Assembly (NCBI RefSeq): GCF_028898945.1
Contig: NZ_CP118607.1
Span: forward strand, 2,900,001-2,964,000
Direction: 5' to 3'
Origin: Pseudomonas sp. PSKL.D1
GTDB taxonomy: Bacteria; Pseudomonadota; Gammaproteobacteria; Pseudomonadales; Pseudomonadaceae
Length of the DNA stretch: 64,000 nucleotides
In this document: piece after piece, positions 19,115-28,092 of the stretch
Position numbering within the stretch: the first letter of the stretch is position 1
Layout of the letters: each line of letters begins with the position of its first letter
Translations under genes and position numbers: made by a program
The notes under the pieces: generated by a model
What the model saw: only the letters and a program-made list of their open reading frames with translations
Told to the model about the DNA's origin: nothing
Database searches by the model: none

Positions 19115-19666
19115 TTACGCATGCACACTCCATTGTGTGACGTCCGCCTCGACGGGCAGTTCGTCGATGGCATGGATCAGCCCGCAATCCAGCGCCTCGC
19201 GAGGCCCCAGAATGCGTGGGTAGGCCATCAGGTAACGCGGCACATCGAGCGTTTCGGCACTGCCTTCTGTGCGCTCGGCAACAATTTGCGCATACAGCCG
19301 CAGGTCGTAATCCAGGCTCATTGCATATTCGGCCATGCGCGCGTGGTCCACCGAGCCATGCAGCGTCCAGTGGAACGGGTGGAACAGGAACTTGCTGTAG
19401 CTGCAGGCGGTGCGGTGTTCGCCCGCCAGGAACAGGATGTTGCCCATGGACTCCACGGTGCCCAGGTTGTGCGTGTGTACCGGCACCGGTAAAGCCCGCA
19501 AAAAGTTGTACAGGGTAAAACCGTAGCTGCATTCCCCGCCCATGGTGGCGATGTTCAATTGCAGCACCTCAGCCCCCTGTTGCAGCACTTTGGCGCACGT
19601 ATTGATCAGGTTGCCGCAGGTGGACGAGTTGATTGGGCCGGTGAAATGGATGATGTGTCTGGCCAT
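19115..19666 (-). CDS. ClpP-like serine protease (stand-alone)
   Basis: 183 aa from the ATG at 19666, preceded by TGGAGG. ClpP/crotonase-fold features are GGECSYGFTLYNFLRALP, the nucleophile Ser73 in GTVESMGNI and His96 in KFLFHPFHW, corresponding to the ClpP Ser and His positions. The C-terminal region holds the interface helices (RYLMAYPRILGPREALDCGLIHAIDEL). It lacks the N-terminal propeptide and the exact MIHQP motif of housekeeping ClpP, and no ClpX or other ATPase is adjacent. It is divergent from the ybhP-clsB-ybhN operon; its substrate is unknown. Confidence 0.85.
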   Translation of the reverse strand: MARHIIHFTGPINSSTCGNLINTCAKVLQQGAEVLQLNIATMGGECSYGFTLYNFLRALPVPVHTHNLGTVESMGNILFLAGEHRTACSYSKFLFHPFHWTLHGSVDHARMAEYAMSLDYDLRLYAQIVAERTEGSAETLDVPRYLMAYPRILGPREALDCGLIHAIDELPVEADVTQWSVHA

Positions 19667-19831
19667 GTTTGCCTCCAGGGTTGGCGGGGCCTTCCTGTAA
19701 TGCCGCCCTACGGTGGAAACACGCACCGGCACAAAGTTCACCTGTGGCGCCGGACGGCCACTGGTCAACTGTGCTGAACCCTTGCCGCGCTGCTCAGGTC
19801 ACACCTCAAAGGACGTAGCGAGGATGGCGGC

Positions 19832-20623
19832 GTGACTGAAACCCACAGCAAAAACGCAACGACCGGTACACAAGAGCAAATTGCCACGGTGCACCGCCTG
19901 AATGTGCTGACCATCAATGTGCACAAGGGCTTCACGCCGTTGAACCGGCGCTTCATCCTGCCGGAGCTGCGTGAGGCCGTGCGCGCCACGGGTGCAGACC
20001 TGGTATTTCTGCAGGAGGTGCACGGCAGCCATCAGCACCATGCACAGCGCCACCCTCACTGGCCGCAGACGCCGCAATACGAGTTTCTGGCCGACAGCAT
20101 GTGGCCGCAGTTCGCCTACGGGCGCAACGCGGTGTACCCCCACGGCGACCACGGCAACGCCTTGCTGTCGAAGTTTCCCATTGCCGATCACCGCAACCTC
20201 GACGTGTCGATCCATGGCAACGAGGAACGCGGGCTGCTGCACTGCCAACTGGACGTGCCGGGCCACACTCAAGTGCATGCCGTGTGCGTGCACCTTGGGC
20301 TGCGTGAAGCCCACCGCCGTCGTCAGGTGCAGCTGTTGCTGGAATTGCTGGAAAGCTTGCCTGCCGATGCCCCTGTCATTGTTGCCGGTGATTTCAACGA
20401 CTGGCGCCTGAAAGCAGATGCGGTGTTGTCGAAGCAGCTGGTGGAGGTATTCGGCGAGCGTTTTGGCAGCCCTGCACGCAGCTTCCCGGCCCGTTTGCCA
20501 TGGTTGCGGCTCGACCGCATCTACCTGCGTAATGCCGAGCCGGCCAAGGCCCAGGTACTGGCCAAATACCCGTGGTCGCATTTGTCCGACCACGCCCCCT
20601 TGGCGGCGGAGGTGCACCTGTGA
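19832..20623 (+). CDS. Endonuclease/exonuclease/phosphatase family protein (YbhP-like)
   Basis: 263 aa from a GTG at 19832 with GCGAGGA upstream. The EEP fold has all signature segments: LTINVHKG, DLVFLQEVHG (metal-binding Glu), the central HGNEERGLLH, VIVAGDFNDW and the terminal SHLSDHAPLAAEV. Members cleave phosphodiesters in nucleic acids or lipids; YbhP-type proteins accompany cardiolipin synthase ClsB, suggesting a lipid role. The GTG of clsB overlaps its stop, so translation is coupled. Confidence 0.9.
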   Translation: MTETHSKNATTGTQEQIATVHRLNVLTINVHKGFTPLNRRFILPELREAVRATGADLVFLQEVHGSHQHHAQRHPHWPQTPQYEFLADSMWPQFAYGRNAVYPHGDHGNALLSKFPIADHRNLDVSIHGNEERGLLHCQLDVPGHTQVHAVCVHLGLREAHRRRQVQLLLELLESLPADAPVIVAGDFNDWRLKADAVLSKQLVEVFGERFGSPARSFPARLPWLRLDRIYLRNAEPAKAQVLAKYPWSHLSDHAPLAAEVHL

Positions 20624-21822
20624 ACAGGTCTTGGGTGGACGGTAATCAGGTAGAGCTGCTGATCAACGGTGAGCAGTATTACCCAAGGGTGTTCGAGGCC
20701 ATGGCCCAGGCGCAGGAAGAAATCCTGCTGGAAACCTTCATCATCTTCGACGACAAGGTTGGCCAGCAGCTGCGCCAGGTGCTGATTCACGCGGCGCGCC
20801 GGGGCGTGCGGGTAGAATTGGCGGTTGACGGCTATGGCACGGCGGACCTGCCTGACGGCTTCATTGCCTCCATGACCGAAGCGGGCGTGTGCTTTCATGC
20901 GTTCGACCCCCAGCCCCGCCTGGCCGGCATGCGCACCAACCTGTTCCGTCGGCTGCACCGTAAGATCGTGGTGGTCGATGGCAAACGAGCGTTCATTGGC
21001 GGGATCAATTACAGCGCCGACCATTTGGGCGACTACGGGCCGATGGCGAAGCAGGATTATGCCGTTGAGGTCACCGGGCCGGTGGTGGCGCAGTTGCATG
21101 CGGCCAGCCAGCGGCTGATGGCGCCGGTGCTGCAACCGCCGAGTGCCGTGCGCCCCGCCTTGCAACGCACTGGCCCTGCCAGCGCATTGTTCGTGGAGCG
21201 CGACAACGGGCGCCATCGCACCGACATCGAACTGAGTTACCTGCAAGGCATACGTGCCGCCCGTACGCGCATCATGGTGGCCAACGCGTATTTCTTCCCG
21301 GGCTACCGGCTGCTGCGCGAGCTGCGCAATGCGGCCCGGCGCGGTGTCGAGGTGACCCTGATTTTGCAGGGGCAACCGGACATGCGCTGGGTGCGGGCGC
21401 TGTCGCGCCTGCTGTACAACTACCTGCTGCGCGATGGCGTACACATTCATGAGTATTGCCAGAGGCCGTTGCACGGCAAGGTCGCCCTGGTTGATGACGA
21501 GTGGGCCACGGTCGGTTCCAGCAACCTGGACCCACTGAGCCTGTCGTTCAACCTGGAGGCAAACCTGCTGATTCGCGATCGCGCCTTCAACCGGCAGCTT
21601 CACCAGCACCTCGCCACACTGGCCAGCGAGCAATGCAAGGCCGTGACGCTGGAACGCATGATCCGCGGCTATTGGTGGCGGGCGCCGCTGATCTTTGCGG
21701 GGTTCCACCTGACGCGCTACTTCCCGCGCATTGCCGGCTGGTTTCCGGCGCACCGGCAGAAGCTGCGCTCGGTACAACCGGAAATTGACGCACACAGGGA
21801 TTTGCACGAGGGCAATACCTGA
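20620..21822 (+). CDS. clsB: Cardiolipin synthase ClsB-type (YbhO), phospholipase D family
   Basis: 400 aa from a GTG at 20620 overlapping the previous stop by 4 bp; the open frame begins earlier but lies in the EEP gene. Two HKD motifs are present: HRKIVVVDGKRAFIGGINY and HGKVALVDDEWATVGSSNLD. There is no N-terminal membrane pair, as expected for ClsB versus ClsA. It condenses two phosphatidylglycerols or PG with PE into cardiolipin. It is the middle gene of a three-gene operon conserved in E. coli as ybhP-ybhO-ybhN. Confidence 0.93.
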   Translation: MNRSWVDGNQVELLINGEQYYPRVFEAMAQAQEEILLETFIIFDDKVGQQLRQVLIHAARRGVRVELAVDGYGTADLPDGFIASMTEAGVCFHAFDPQPRLAGMRTNLFRRLHRKIVVVDGKRAFIGGINYSADHLGDYGPMAKQDYAVEVTGPVVAQLHAASQRLMAPVLQPPSAVRPALQRTGPASALFVERDNGRHRTDIELSYLQGIRAARTRIMVANAYFFPGYRLLRELRNAARRGVEVTLILQGQPDMRWVRALSRLLYNYLLRDGVHIHEYCQRPLHGKVALVDDEWATVGSSNLDPLSLSFNLEANLLIRDRAFNRQLHQHLATLASEQCKAVTLERMIRGYWWRAPLIFAGFHLTRYFPRIAGWFPAHRQKLRSVQPEIDAHRDLHEGNT

Positions 21823-22781
21823 TGGCACAGCCGGCCTGGCAGACCTGGGGCAAGCGCGTGCTGACCCTGTTGTTCGTGCTGTTGATCCCGGCGTTGCTGT
21901 ACACGCTGGCCAGCAACCTGGACTGGCAGGAGGTGCGTCAGTCGCTGCTCGCCTACAAAGCCAGTACTTTGGCCATCGGCCTGGCCCTGGCCTTGTGCAG
22001 TTACCTCACGTTCGCCAGCTATGACCTGCTGGCCCGCGCCTACACAGGGCATCAGCTGCCGGCCCGGCAGATCTTGCCGGTGGCGTTCGTGTGCTATGCC
22101 TTCAACCTCAACTTCACCACCTGGGTGGGCGGTGTGGCCCTGCGTTACCGGTTGTACAGCCGGCTCGGGCTGGACACGGGCACCATCACCAGGATCCTGA
22201 CGCTTGGCCTGCTGACCAACTGGATGGGCTACATGCTCATTGCCGGTACGGTGTTCGCCTTGCGCCTGGTCAAGCTGCCGGCAAACTGGGCAGTCGGTGA
22301 AACAGGGCTGCAGCTGATCGGCTTGCTGTTGCTGGCGATCGCGCTCGCCTACCTGCTGGCCTGTACCTTTGCCAAGCGCCGTACCTGGCAGTTTCGCGGC
22401 CATGAAATCATGTTGCCTTCATGGCGCCTGGCGCTGTGCCAGGTGGTACTGGGGGCGTGCAACTGGGCCTTGATGGCAACCTTGATTTACTGGCTGCTGC
22501 CGCAAGGCCTGTTCTACCCGACGGTGCTGGGCATTCTGCTGATCAGTTGCGTGGCCGGCGTGGTGGCGCACATACCCGCCGGGCTCGGCGTGCTGGAGGC
22601 GGTGTTCCTGGCGCTGCTGCACGGGCAGCTGGGCCAGGGCAGCCTGGTGGCGTCGTTGCTGGGCTATCGCACGCTGTATTACCTCATTCCCTTACTGCTG
22701 GCGATAGGCATCTACCTGGTGCTGGAAAAACGCGCCCGGGCCATGCGCCAGCATCGGGAAGGCTCGCTGCGCAAATCCTGA
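21822..22781 (+). CDS. ybhN: YbhN/UPF0104 integral membrane protein (LPG-synthase TM family)
   Basis: 319 aa, eight or so hydrophobic helices, with family segments NLDWQEVRQSLL, VCYAFNLNFTTWVGGVALRYRLY and AHIPAGLGVLEAVFLALL. The fold is shared with the flippase half of lysylphosphatidylglycerol synthases; YbhN itself has been linked to lipid or cardiolipin transport. The start overlaps the clsB stop (TGATG), so it is coupled to lipid synthesis. It ends 7 bp from the convergent nucleosidase gene. Confidence 0.9.
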   Translation: MAQPAWQTWGKRVLTLLFVLLIPALLYTLASNLDWQEVRQSLLAYKASTLAIGLALALCSYLTFASYDLLARAYTGHQLPARQILPVAFVCYAFNLNFTTWVGGVALRYRLYSRLGLDTGTITRILTLGLLTNWMGYMLIAGTVFALRLVKLPANWAVGETGLQLIGLLLLAIALAYLLACTFAKRRTWQFRGHEIMLPSWRLALCQVVLGACNWALMATLIYWLLPQGLFYPTVLGILLISCVAGVVAHIPAGLGVLEAVFLALLHGQLGQGSLVASLLGYRTLYYLIPLLLAIGIYLVLEKRARAMRQHREGSLRKS

Positions 22782-22788
22782 GCTGCAC

Positions 22789-23367
22789 TCAGAACAAGAC
22801 GCGACGGAAGGCCTTGGCGGCCAGGTGCACCTGCACCGACCAGTCCTCTGCCGCATCACTGCCGGCATCATCGGAGATGTACTTCAGGCACACGAACGGG
22901 ATGCCCTCATCGCGGGCGATCAGTGCGAACACGTAGGCTTCCATATCGACGATGTCATACGGCACGTCGCCGTGGTTCACTTCGAAGCTGTCGCCACTGC
23001 CACAGGTTTCAACGGGCAGCCCGGCAATCACCTCGCCATGCTCCAGGAACACGGGCACGTCAGAAAGCGGCGTCTGGTAGCGCTCGAAGCCCAATGGTCT
23101 CACATCCATGTCGCGCTGCACGAAGCGCGTGCAGCACACCACCTCGCCCTTGCCGTGGCGTTGGCTGCCGGCCGAGCCGAGATTGACGATCAGTTTGGGG
23201 CGGTGTTGCTGGATGGCTTTGGTCAGCGCAATGGCGGCGTTGACCTTGCCGATACCGGTGAACACGGTGTTGACGTCGGCAAACACGTCCCCCGCCTCTG
23301 CCTCCAGGGCAAAAACGAACAGGGTGTCGGCAAGGGAAATGGCAGGGAAATGTGTGTTGAGCAACAT
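22789..23367 (-). CDS. Nucleoside phosphorylase / MTA-SAH nucleosidase-like protein
   Basis: 192 aa from the ATG at 23367 (MLLNTHFPAIS). It has the PNP/UDP family fold: early FVFALEAEAGD, TGIGKVNAAIALTKA, IVNLGSAGS and the purine-binding segment VDMEAYVFALIARDEGIPFVCLKYISDDA with the conserved Glu. Close in outline to adenosylhomocysteine/methylthioadenosine nucleosidases but shorter (about 230 aa usual), so the substrate is uncertain. It is monocistronic and convergent with ybhN. Confidence 0.82.
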   Translation of the reverse strand: MLLNTHFPAISLADTLFVFALEAEAGDVFADVNTVFTGIGKVNAAIALTKAIQQHRPKLIVNLGSAGSQRHGKGEVVCCTRFVQRDMDVRPLGFERYQTPLSDVPVFLEHGEVIAGLPVETCGSGDSFEVNHGDVPYDIVDMEAYVFALIARDEGIPFVCLKYISDDAGSDAAEDWSVQVHLAAKAFRRVLF

Positions 23368-23502
23368 AGGGCGGTAGGTCCGAATGGCCTGCGTGGGTGG
23401 CAGCCATTGTCGGTATCTACCGGGGGATTGCAAGCGCTGGCAACGACCGGGGCATTACAAGCCATTGCAGTGCCAGGTTGCCCCGGCACTGCATTGCAAG
23501 GC

Positions 23503-23688
23503 TTACGAACGGCCGCCTTTGTGGCCTTGTTCGCGGTCTTGCTTCTCGCGGTCCTGGGTCATGTTGCCACCGGAGGATTGGCCACCTTTGCGGCCTGCTT
23601 CGGATGCTTTCTGCCGGTCATTGGCGAAATTGCCTGGGTTTTTGTTACCACCTTGGCTGCCCATGCGGCTGTTCTCTTTGTTGGCCAT
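23503..23688 (-). CDS. KGG-repeat stress-induced protein
   Basis: 61 aa, extremely hydrophilic: NKNPGNFANDRQKASEAGRKGGQSSGGN and a final GHKGGRS. The GRKGG/GHKGG motifs define the Con-10/GsiB-like KGG family, induced by general stress or starvation and thought to be disordered protectants. No hydrophobic core is visible. A 9-bp inverted repeat (23466-23474 with 23485-23493) lies just downstream and could end the message, although it lacks a U tract. Confidence 0.88.
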   Translation of the reverse strand: MANKENSRMGSQGGNKNPGNFANDRQKASEAGRKGGQSSGGNMTQDREKQDREQGHKGGRS

Positions 23689-23799
23689 GGTCTTGAAACC
23701 TCATGTGACTTCAGGATGCACGGCAAGCGCCGTACACAATGTCGGAGTATGGCAACACGGCGGGATTCGTTTTATTGCAGGGGCTTCGGACCGGTGGCG

Positions 23800-25134
23800 T
23801 TAAATAAACGGTGGTTGTGTATTTGGCGCGCCAGCTGCCGTCGCAGGTTCCTGGCCCAGATTTTGCGCCTCCAGTTGCCGCTGCCGGCGCCCCAGCCAGC
23901 CGCCAGCAAGACCCCAGCCCAAGGCGATGACTGCACCCATCAACATGGCCAATTGCGGATGGTCGCCGATCACATCCAGTGCCCGTTTAACCCAGCCGCT
24001 CAAGGCATCACCGCCGCGGTACACCACGGTATCAATGAAATTCTTGGCTTTGTACTTGTCCTCGGCGGGCAGTACGGTGAACAGCATTTCCCGCCCAGGG
24101 CGCACCAGGGCGTACTCGCCCGCCCGGCGCACCACCATCACCACCACGAACACGGCAAACACGGGCGCCAGCGCCAGCCACACAAAGCCCGCCGCCATCA
24201 CCAACGGCACCGCCACCAGTAATACGCCAACCCCCAGACGCCGGGCCAGGCGGCCGGTGATGAACACTTGGGTGAGGATGGCCAAGGCTTGCACCACGGT
24301 GTCGATCAGGCCGAATACCTGCGTCTGGCGGGTGCGATCGGTGAAGGTTTCGCTGACGATGCGGGCCTGTTCGAAATACAGGAAGGTGCTGACGCTGGCC
24401 AACAGCACCACGAACAGTGCGATGCCCAACAGGTAGGGTGAGCGCAGCACGGCCGTCGCCCCGGCAAACGGGTTGCCGCCCAACGGGCGGGAGGCCGGGT
24501 GTTCGGCCGTGGCGGGTAACGGATGGCGGTCACGCCAGCGCTGCAGGGCGATACTCGCGCCAACGCTGCCAATCAGGAACAACGCAGCCAGCACCACCAG
24601 CCCTGCATGCCCCAGGGGCGCCACCAGCAAGGTGCCCAGGATCGGCCCGCTGAGCCCGCCCAGGCTGGCCCCGGCCGCCAGCAACCCGAAAAGGCGTTTG
24701 CCCTGCTCGGTGCTGAACAGGTCGGCAAGCACGCTCCAGGCCAGGGAGATGGTCAGCAGATTGAACACCGACAGCCAGATGTAAAAGGCCCGCGCGTGCC
24801 ACAGGTCGTCCGGGTTGTAGGCGAACAGTACGGCAAACAGCAACAGGTTGGTGGCAAAAAAACCGTAGGTCCACGGCAGGATATGCCGACGCCGCACCCG
24901 GGAAGCCAGCCAGCCGAACAGCGGCAGGCACACCAGGGTGGCAATGAAGGTGCCCGTGAACAGCCACTGCAGGTTGTCGACTCCCCCCGCCACCCCCATG
25001 GTTTCGCGCACCGGCCGGAGCATGAAATAGCCCGTGAACAGCAAGTAGAACAGCGCCAGCCCGGCCATTACCGCCGGGCCTTCACCGGGCTTGACGTTCA
25101 GCCCTTGCTCGATGCGCGCTCGCCAGGTGCTCAT
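23800..25134 (-). CDS. MFS / NTT-like membrane transporter
   Basis: 444 aa, about 12 hydrophobic segments. It starts with a soluble MSTWRARIEQGLNVKPGEGPAVMAG and continues with FMLRPVRETMGVAGG. The motif DKYKAKNFIDTVVYRGGDALSGW near residue 375 resembles nucleotide (NTP/NDP) transporter-like MFS members more than sugar or drug carriers. Substrate unknown. It begins 4 bp downstream of the aldo/keto reductase stop, so the two are likely cotranscribed. Confidence 0.83.
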   Translation of the reverse strand: MSTWRARIEQGLNVKPGEGPAVMAGLALFYLLFTGYFMLRPVRETMGVAGGVDNLQWLFTGTFIATLVCLPLFGWLASRVRRRHILPWTYGFFATNLLLFAVLFAYNPDDLWHARAFYIWLSVFNLLTISLAWSVLADLFSTEQGKRLFGLLAAGASLGGLSGPILGTLLVAPLGHAGLVVLAALFLIGSVGASIALQRWRDRHPLPATAEHPASRPLGGNPFAGATAVLRSPYLLGIALFVVLLASVSTFLYFEQARIVSETFTDRTRQTQVFGLIDTVVQALAILTQVFITGRLARRLGVGVLLVAVPLVMAAGFVWLALAPVFAVFVVVMVVRRAGEYALVRPGREMLFTVLPAEDKYKAKNFIDTVVYRGGDALSGWVKRALDVIGDHPQLAMLMGAVIALGWGLAGGWLGRRQRQLEAQNLGQEPATAAGAPNTQPPFI

Positions 25135-25138
25135 GGCA

Positions 25139-26047
25139 TCAGCTGAACTGCTGGATCAGCGCCTGCTGCTGGGCGCTGGTGAGCAGGGGCTCATGCCCCG
25201 CCTTGAGCTGGTCGAGCTGGCGATCGGGCCGACCGGTCGCGGGTATGACGGTGGTAACCGCCGGGTGGCTGATGGCGAATTTCAGGAACATCTGCGCCCA
25301 ACTGCCAATGCCCGCCTCTGTCGCCCAGCCGGGCAGCGGTTGGTCCTTGACCCTGGCGAACAGGCGGCCGTCGTCAAACGCCCGGTTGATCAGCACCGCG
25401 ATGCCCTTGTCCTGGCACAGGGGTAGCAGTTCACGGGCGGCCTGGGGCGCGTTCACCGAGTAGTTGATCTGGATGAAGTCCAGCGGTTCGCTGCGCACGA
25501 TGCTGGCGACAGCGTCCTGGCCACTTTCCAGGTAATGGGTAATGCCCACGTAACGGGCCTTGCCCTGTTGTTTGAGTTCGCGGGCGTAAGAGAGCTGTGT
25601 TTTCCAGTCTCGCAGGTTGTGGATTTGCAGCAGGTCGACCTTGTCGGTGCGCAGGCTCTTCAAGGTACCCGCCCATTGCGCTTCGGCGTCAGCCCGGCTG
25701 TCGGCAGCAATCTTGGTGGCAATAAAGCATTGGCGGTGCCAGCCACCCTCCTCCAGCAACTGGCCGAGGATGCTGTCGGCGCCACCATAGTTCGGCGAGG
25801 TGTCGATGACTTTGCCACCGCCATCGAAGAAGGCTTTTAGCACCACTTTGAGTTGCTGGTACTCGGCAGAGCCGGCCGGCACTTCAAAGCTGCCGGAGGT
25901 GCCCGCGCCGATCACCGGCAACGCCTCGCCGGTGGAAGGGACTTTGCGGGTCAGCAGCCCGCTGGCGGGGGCGGCATACAGCCAAGGGCTAGCGGCCACC
26001 AGGCCCAACGCCGCCCCGGCGCGTAGGATTTCGCGACGTCCGTACAT
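25139..26047 (-). CDS. Aldo/keto reductase with a Tat-type signal peptide
   Basis: 302 aa starting MYGRREILRAGAALGLVAASPWLYAAP, a twin-arginine n-region, hydrophobic stretch and AxA-like site, which predicts export of a folded cofactor enzyme. The body is an AKR barrel: KVIDTSPNYGGADSILGQLL holds the Asp and Tyr region, FIATKI the Lys, LLQIHNL the His, and VIPATGRPDRQLDQL the C-terminal NADP-binding part. Periplasmic AKRs are unusual because NADPH is cytosolic; bound cofactor would have to be carried by Tat export. It sits upstream of an MFS gene. Confidence 0.88.
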   Translation of the reverse strand: MYGRREILRAGAALGLVAASPWLYAAPASGLLTRKVPSTGEALPVIGAGTSGSFEVPAGSAEYQQLKVVLKAFFDGGGKVIDTSPNYGGADSILGQLLEEGGWHRQCFIATKIAADSRADAEAQWAGTLKSLRTDKVDLLQIHNLRDWKTQLSYARELKQQGKARYVGITHYLESGQDAVASIVRSEPLDFIQINYSVNAPQAARELLPLCQDKGIAVLINRAFDDGRLFARVKDQPLPGWATEAGIGSWAQMFLKFAISHPAVTTVIPATGRPDRQLDQLKAGHEPLLTSAQQQALIQQFS

Positions 26048-26136
26048 GGGAAAGCTCCCGTCATCAATCGGAAACTTTCAAGGCTAGCCGCTCTACTGCG
26101 CCCCGGCGGGTGATTCTGTTTCTGGATGTTTAGTGC

Positions 26137-27018
26137 TCAGGCTTTCAGCAACAGGCTCAGGTCCAGAGCGGCCTCACCCCGTGGCGGGCACCAGTAATAG
26201 CCACCGGTCAGTGGGCGGCTGAAGCGGTACAGGCCATCTATGATGCCGTCCTCCAGGCCGCTCATGCGCCGCAATTGCGCGTCGAACGCCGCAAAGCTAT
26301 GGCCCAGGGCGACAAACGCCAGGCCCGCGCCGCGCTCGTCGGCCCAGGCCAGCGAACGGCGCACCATGAATGCCTCGGGTTCGAAGCTTTCCTGGGCGGT
26401 GCGTTTGACGTGGGCCGACTCAGGCGCGTCGTCGAGTTCTTCGTTGTCGCTCAGGCGGCGGCCGATGATGTTGTCCTGGTCCGCTTGCGGCAACGACTTG
26501 AAGTAGCCCAGGTCGTGTTTCCACAGCTGAAAGGCGGCGAAGCTGGAGCCAACCAGGCCCGGCTGGCCGTCTGCGACGATCGCGGCGTCGATGGCGTCCT
26601 GCTCGACCGGGTTTTCGGTGCCGTCTTCATAGCCCGTGAGGTCATGGCCACCACGGTGCAGAAAGCCATCGACGCTGTCGACCAGGGTGAGCGCGGGTGC
26701 GAGCAGTTGCTCCAGCGCCTGGCCCTGCAGCAGCAGGTCGCCGCGTTCGTTGCCGCGCAGCCACAGCCACAGGGCGTGCTGGGTGCTGGGGTTCTCAACC
26801 ACCGCGCCCAGCAACGGGAACGGCTGCAAACCCGGCACTTCGCGGCCCAGCGCTTTCACCAGCGGTGCGCCGACGCCCAGGATCAGGTTCAGGCCATCCA
26901 CCTGTGGCAACAATGCATCCAGTACACCGGGCAGTGCCTCGGCCGCGTGCAGGGTGAAGAACAGGTGACGGGCATGGGCCGGCACCGGGGTGGCAAGCAA
27001 GCCTTGCTGGAACGGCAT
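26137..27018 (-). CDS. Dyp-type haem peroxidase
   Basis: 293 aa from the ATG at 27018 (MPFQQGLLATPVPAHAR). The family hallmark GYEDGTENP (GxxDG distal Asp) lies near residue 129. The proximal-His segment SAHVKRTA and distal-Arg region EAFMVRRSLAWADE follow, and the ferredoxin-like C-terminal domain ends YRFSRPLTGGYYWCPP. No signal peptide, so it is cytosolic (or encapsulated, although no encapsulin gene is adjacent). It uses H2O2 to oxidise dyes and phenolics. It is divergent from the BASS transporter. Confidence 0.92.
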   Translation of the reverse strand: MPFQQGLLATPVPAHARHLFFTLHAAEALPGVLDALLPQVDGLNLILGVGAPLVKALGREVPGLQPFPLLGAVVENPSTQHALWLWLRGNERGDLLLQGQALEQLLAPALTLVDSVDGFLHRGGHDLTGYEDGTENPVEQDAIDAAIVADGQPGLVGSSFAAFQLWKHDLGYFKSLPQADQDNIIGRRLSDNEELDDAPESAHVKRTAQESFEPEAFMVRRSLAWADERGAGLAFVALGHSFAAFDAQLRRMSGLEDGIIDGLYRFSRPLTGGYYWCPPRGEAALDLSLLLKA

Positions 27019-27188
27019 GACGGGCGAATCCTCGGTAAAAGCGGGAATGCTACTTTGATGGCAACGTCGTCGCAATTAGGCGCAAGCCTGTGCGTTAACA
27101 AAACATTACCCAAAAGCCTCCCGTAGCGATTAGCCATTCCCCGCCACCGTCCTACACTCCTCGGAATTCTTCGTCCGAGTGCCCGCCC

Positions 27189-28088
27189 ATGACCGCTTCG
27201 CCCCTGCTTACCGCCGTCCTCCCCCTCGCCTTGGGCATCATCATGCTGGGCCTGGGGCTGTCGCTGACGCTGGCGGACTTCGCCCGTGTGGTGAAATACC
27301 CGAAACCGGTGGTGATCGGGCTGGCCTGCCAGATCCTGCTGCTGCCGCTGGTGTGCTTCCTGATTGCAAACGGTTTTGGCCTTGAGTCGGCGCTGGCGGT
27401 TGGGCTGATGCTGCTGGCGGCCTCGCCCGGTGGCACCACGGCTAACCTGTTCAGCCACCTGGCTCACGGCGATGTCGCTTTGAACATCACGCTCACGGCG
27501 GTGAACTCGCTGATCGCGATCCTGACCATGCCATTGCTGGTGAACCTGTCGCTGATGTGGTTCATGGAGTCCGATCAGGCCATCCCGCTGCAATTTGCCA
27601 AGGTGATGCAGGTGTTCGCCATCGTGCTGCTGCCGGTGGCGCTGGGCATGCTGATCCGCCGCTTCGCGCCGCGTTTTGCCGGGCGCATGGAAAAGCCCAT
27701 GAAGCTGGTGGCGGCGCTGTTTCTGGCATTCACCATCGTGCTGGCGCTGGCCAAGGACTGGCAGACGGTGGTCGAGTACGCCCCTGTGGTTGGCCTGGCG
27801 GCGCTGCTGTTCAACCTGCTGAGCCTCAGCGTCGGCTACTGGGTGCCACGCCTGCTGAACATCCCCAAGCGCCAGGCGATTGCGATCGGCATGGAAATCG
27901 GCATTCACAACGGCACATTGGCCATTGCGCTGGCATTGAGCCCGTCGCTGTTGAACAACCCCACCATGGCCGTGCCTGCAGCGCTCTACAGCCTGATCAT
28001 GTTCTTCACGGCGGCCGGCTTTGGCTGGTGGGTAAGCCGTGGCCATGCGGCCGAAGCACCACAAGGCAAAGGGGAAACGGTGAACTGA
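27189..28088 (+). CDS. Bile acid:sodium symporter (BASS) family transporter
   Basis: 299 aa with about nine hydrophobic helices. Family motifs: LGLGLSLTLADFARV near the N-terminus, LLAASPGGTTANLFSHLAHGDVALNITLTAVNS (sodium-site GG and E/N crossing region) and the C-terminal-half IGMEIGIHNGTLAIALAL, which contains the conserved E-x-G-x-x-N. Bacterial members transport organic anions such as keto acids or pantoate; the substrate here is unknown. It ends 4 bp from the convergent hydroxylase gene. Confidence 0.9.
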   Translation: MTASPLLTAVLPLALGIIMLGLGLSLTLADFARVVKYPKPVVIGLACQILLLPLVCFLIANGFGLESALAVGLMLLAASPGGTTANLFSHLAHGDVALNITLTAVNSLIAILTMPLLVNLSLMWFMESDQAIPLQFAKVMQVFAIVLLPVALGMLIRRFAPRFAGRMEKPMKLVAALFLAFTIVLALAKDWQTVVEYAPVVGLAALLFNLLSLSVGYWVPRLLNIPKRQAIAIGMEIGIHNGTLAIALALSPSLLNNPTMAVPAALYSLIMFFTAAGFGWWVSRGHAAEAPQGKGETVN

Positions 28089-28092
28089 GGTA

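Noticed and set aside
23466..23493. 9-bp inverted repeat after the KGG gene
   Set aside because: It has no T run on either strand and the spacer is long, so I did not list it as a terminator.
22825..24222. 465-codon rightward open frame across the nucleosidase, KGG and MFS genes
   Set aside because: It spans three convincing leftward genes and their spacers; no motif or ribosome site supports it.
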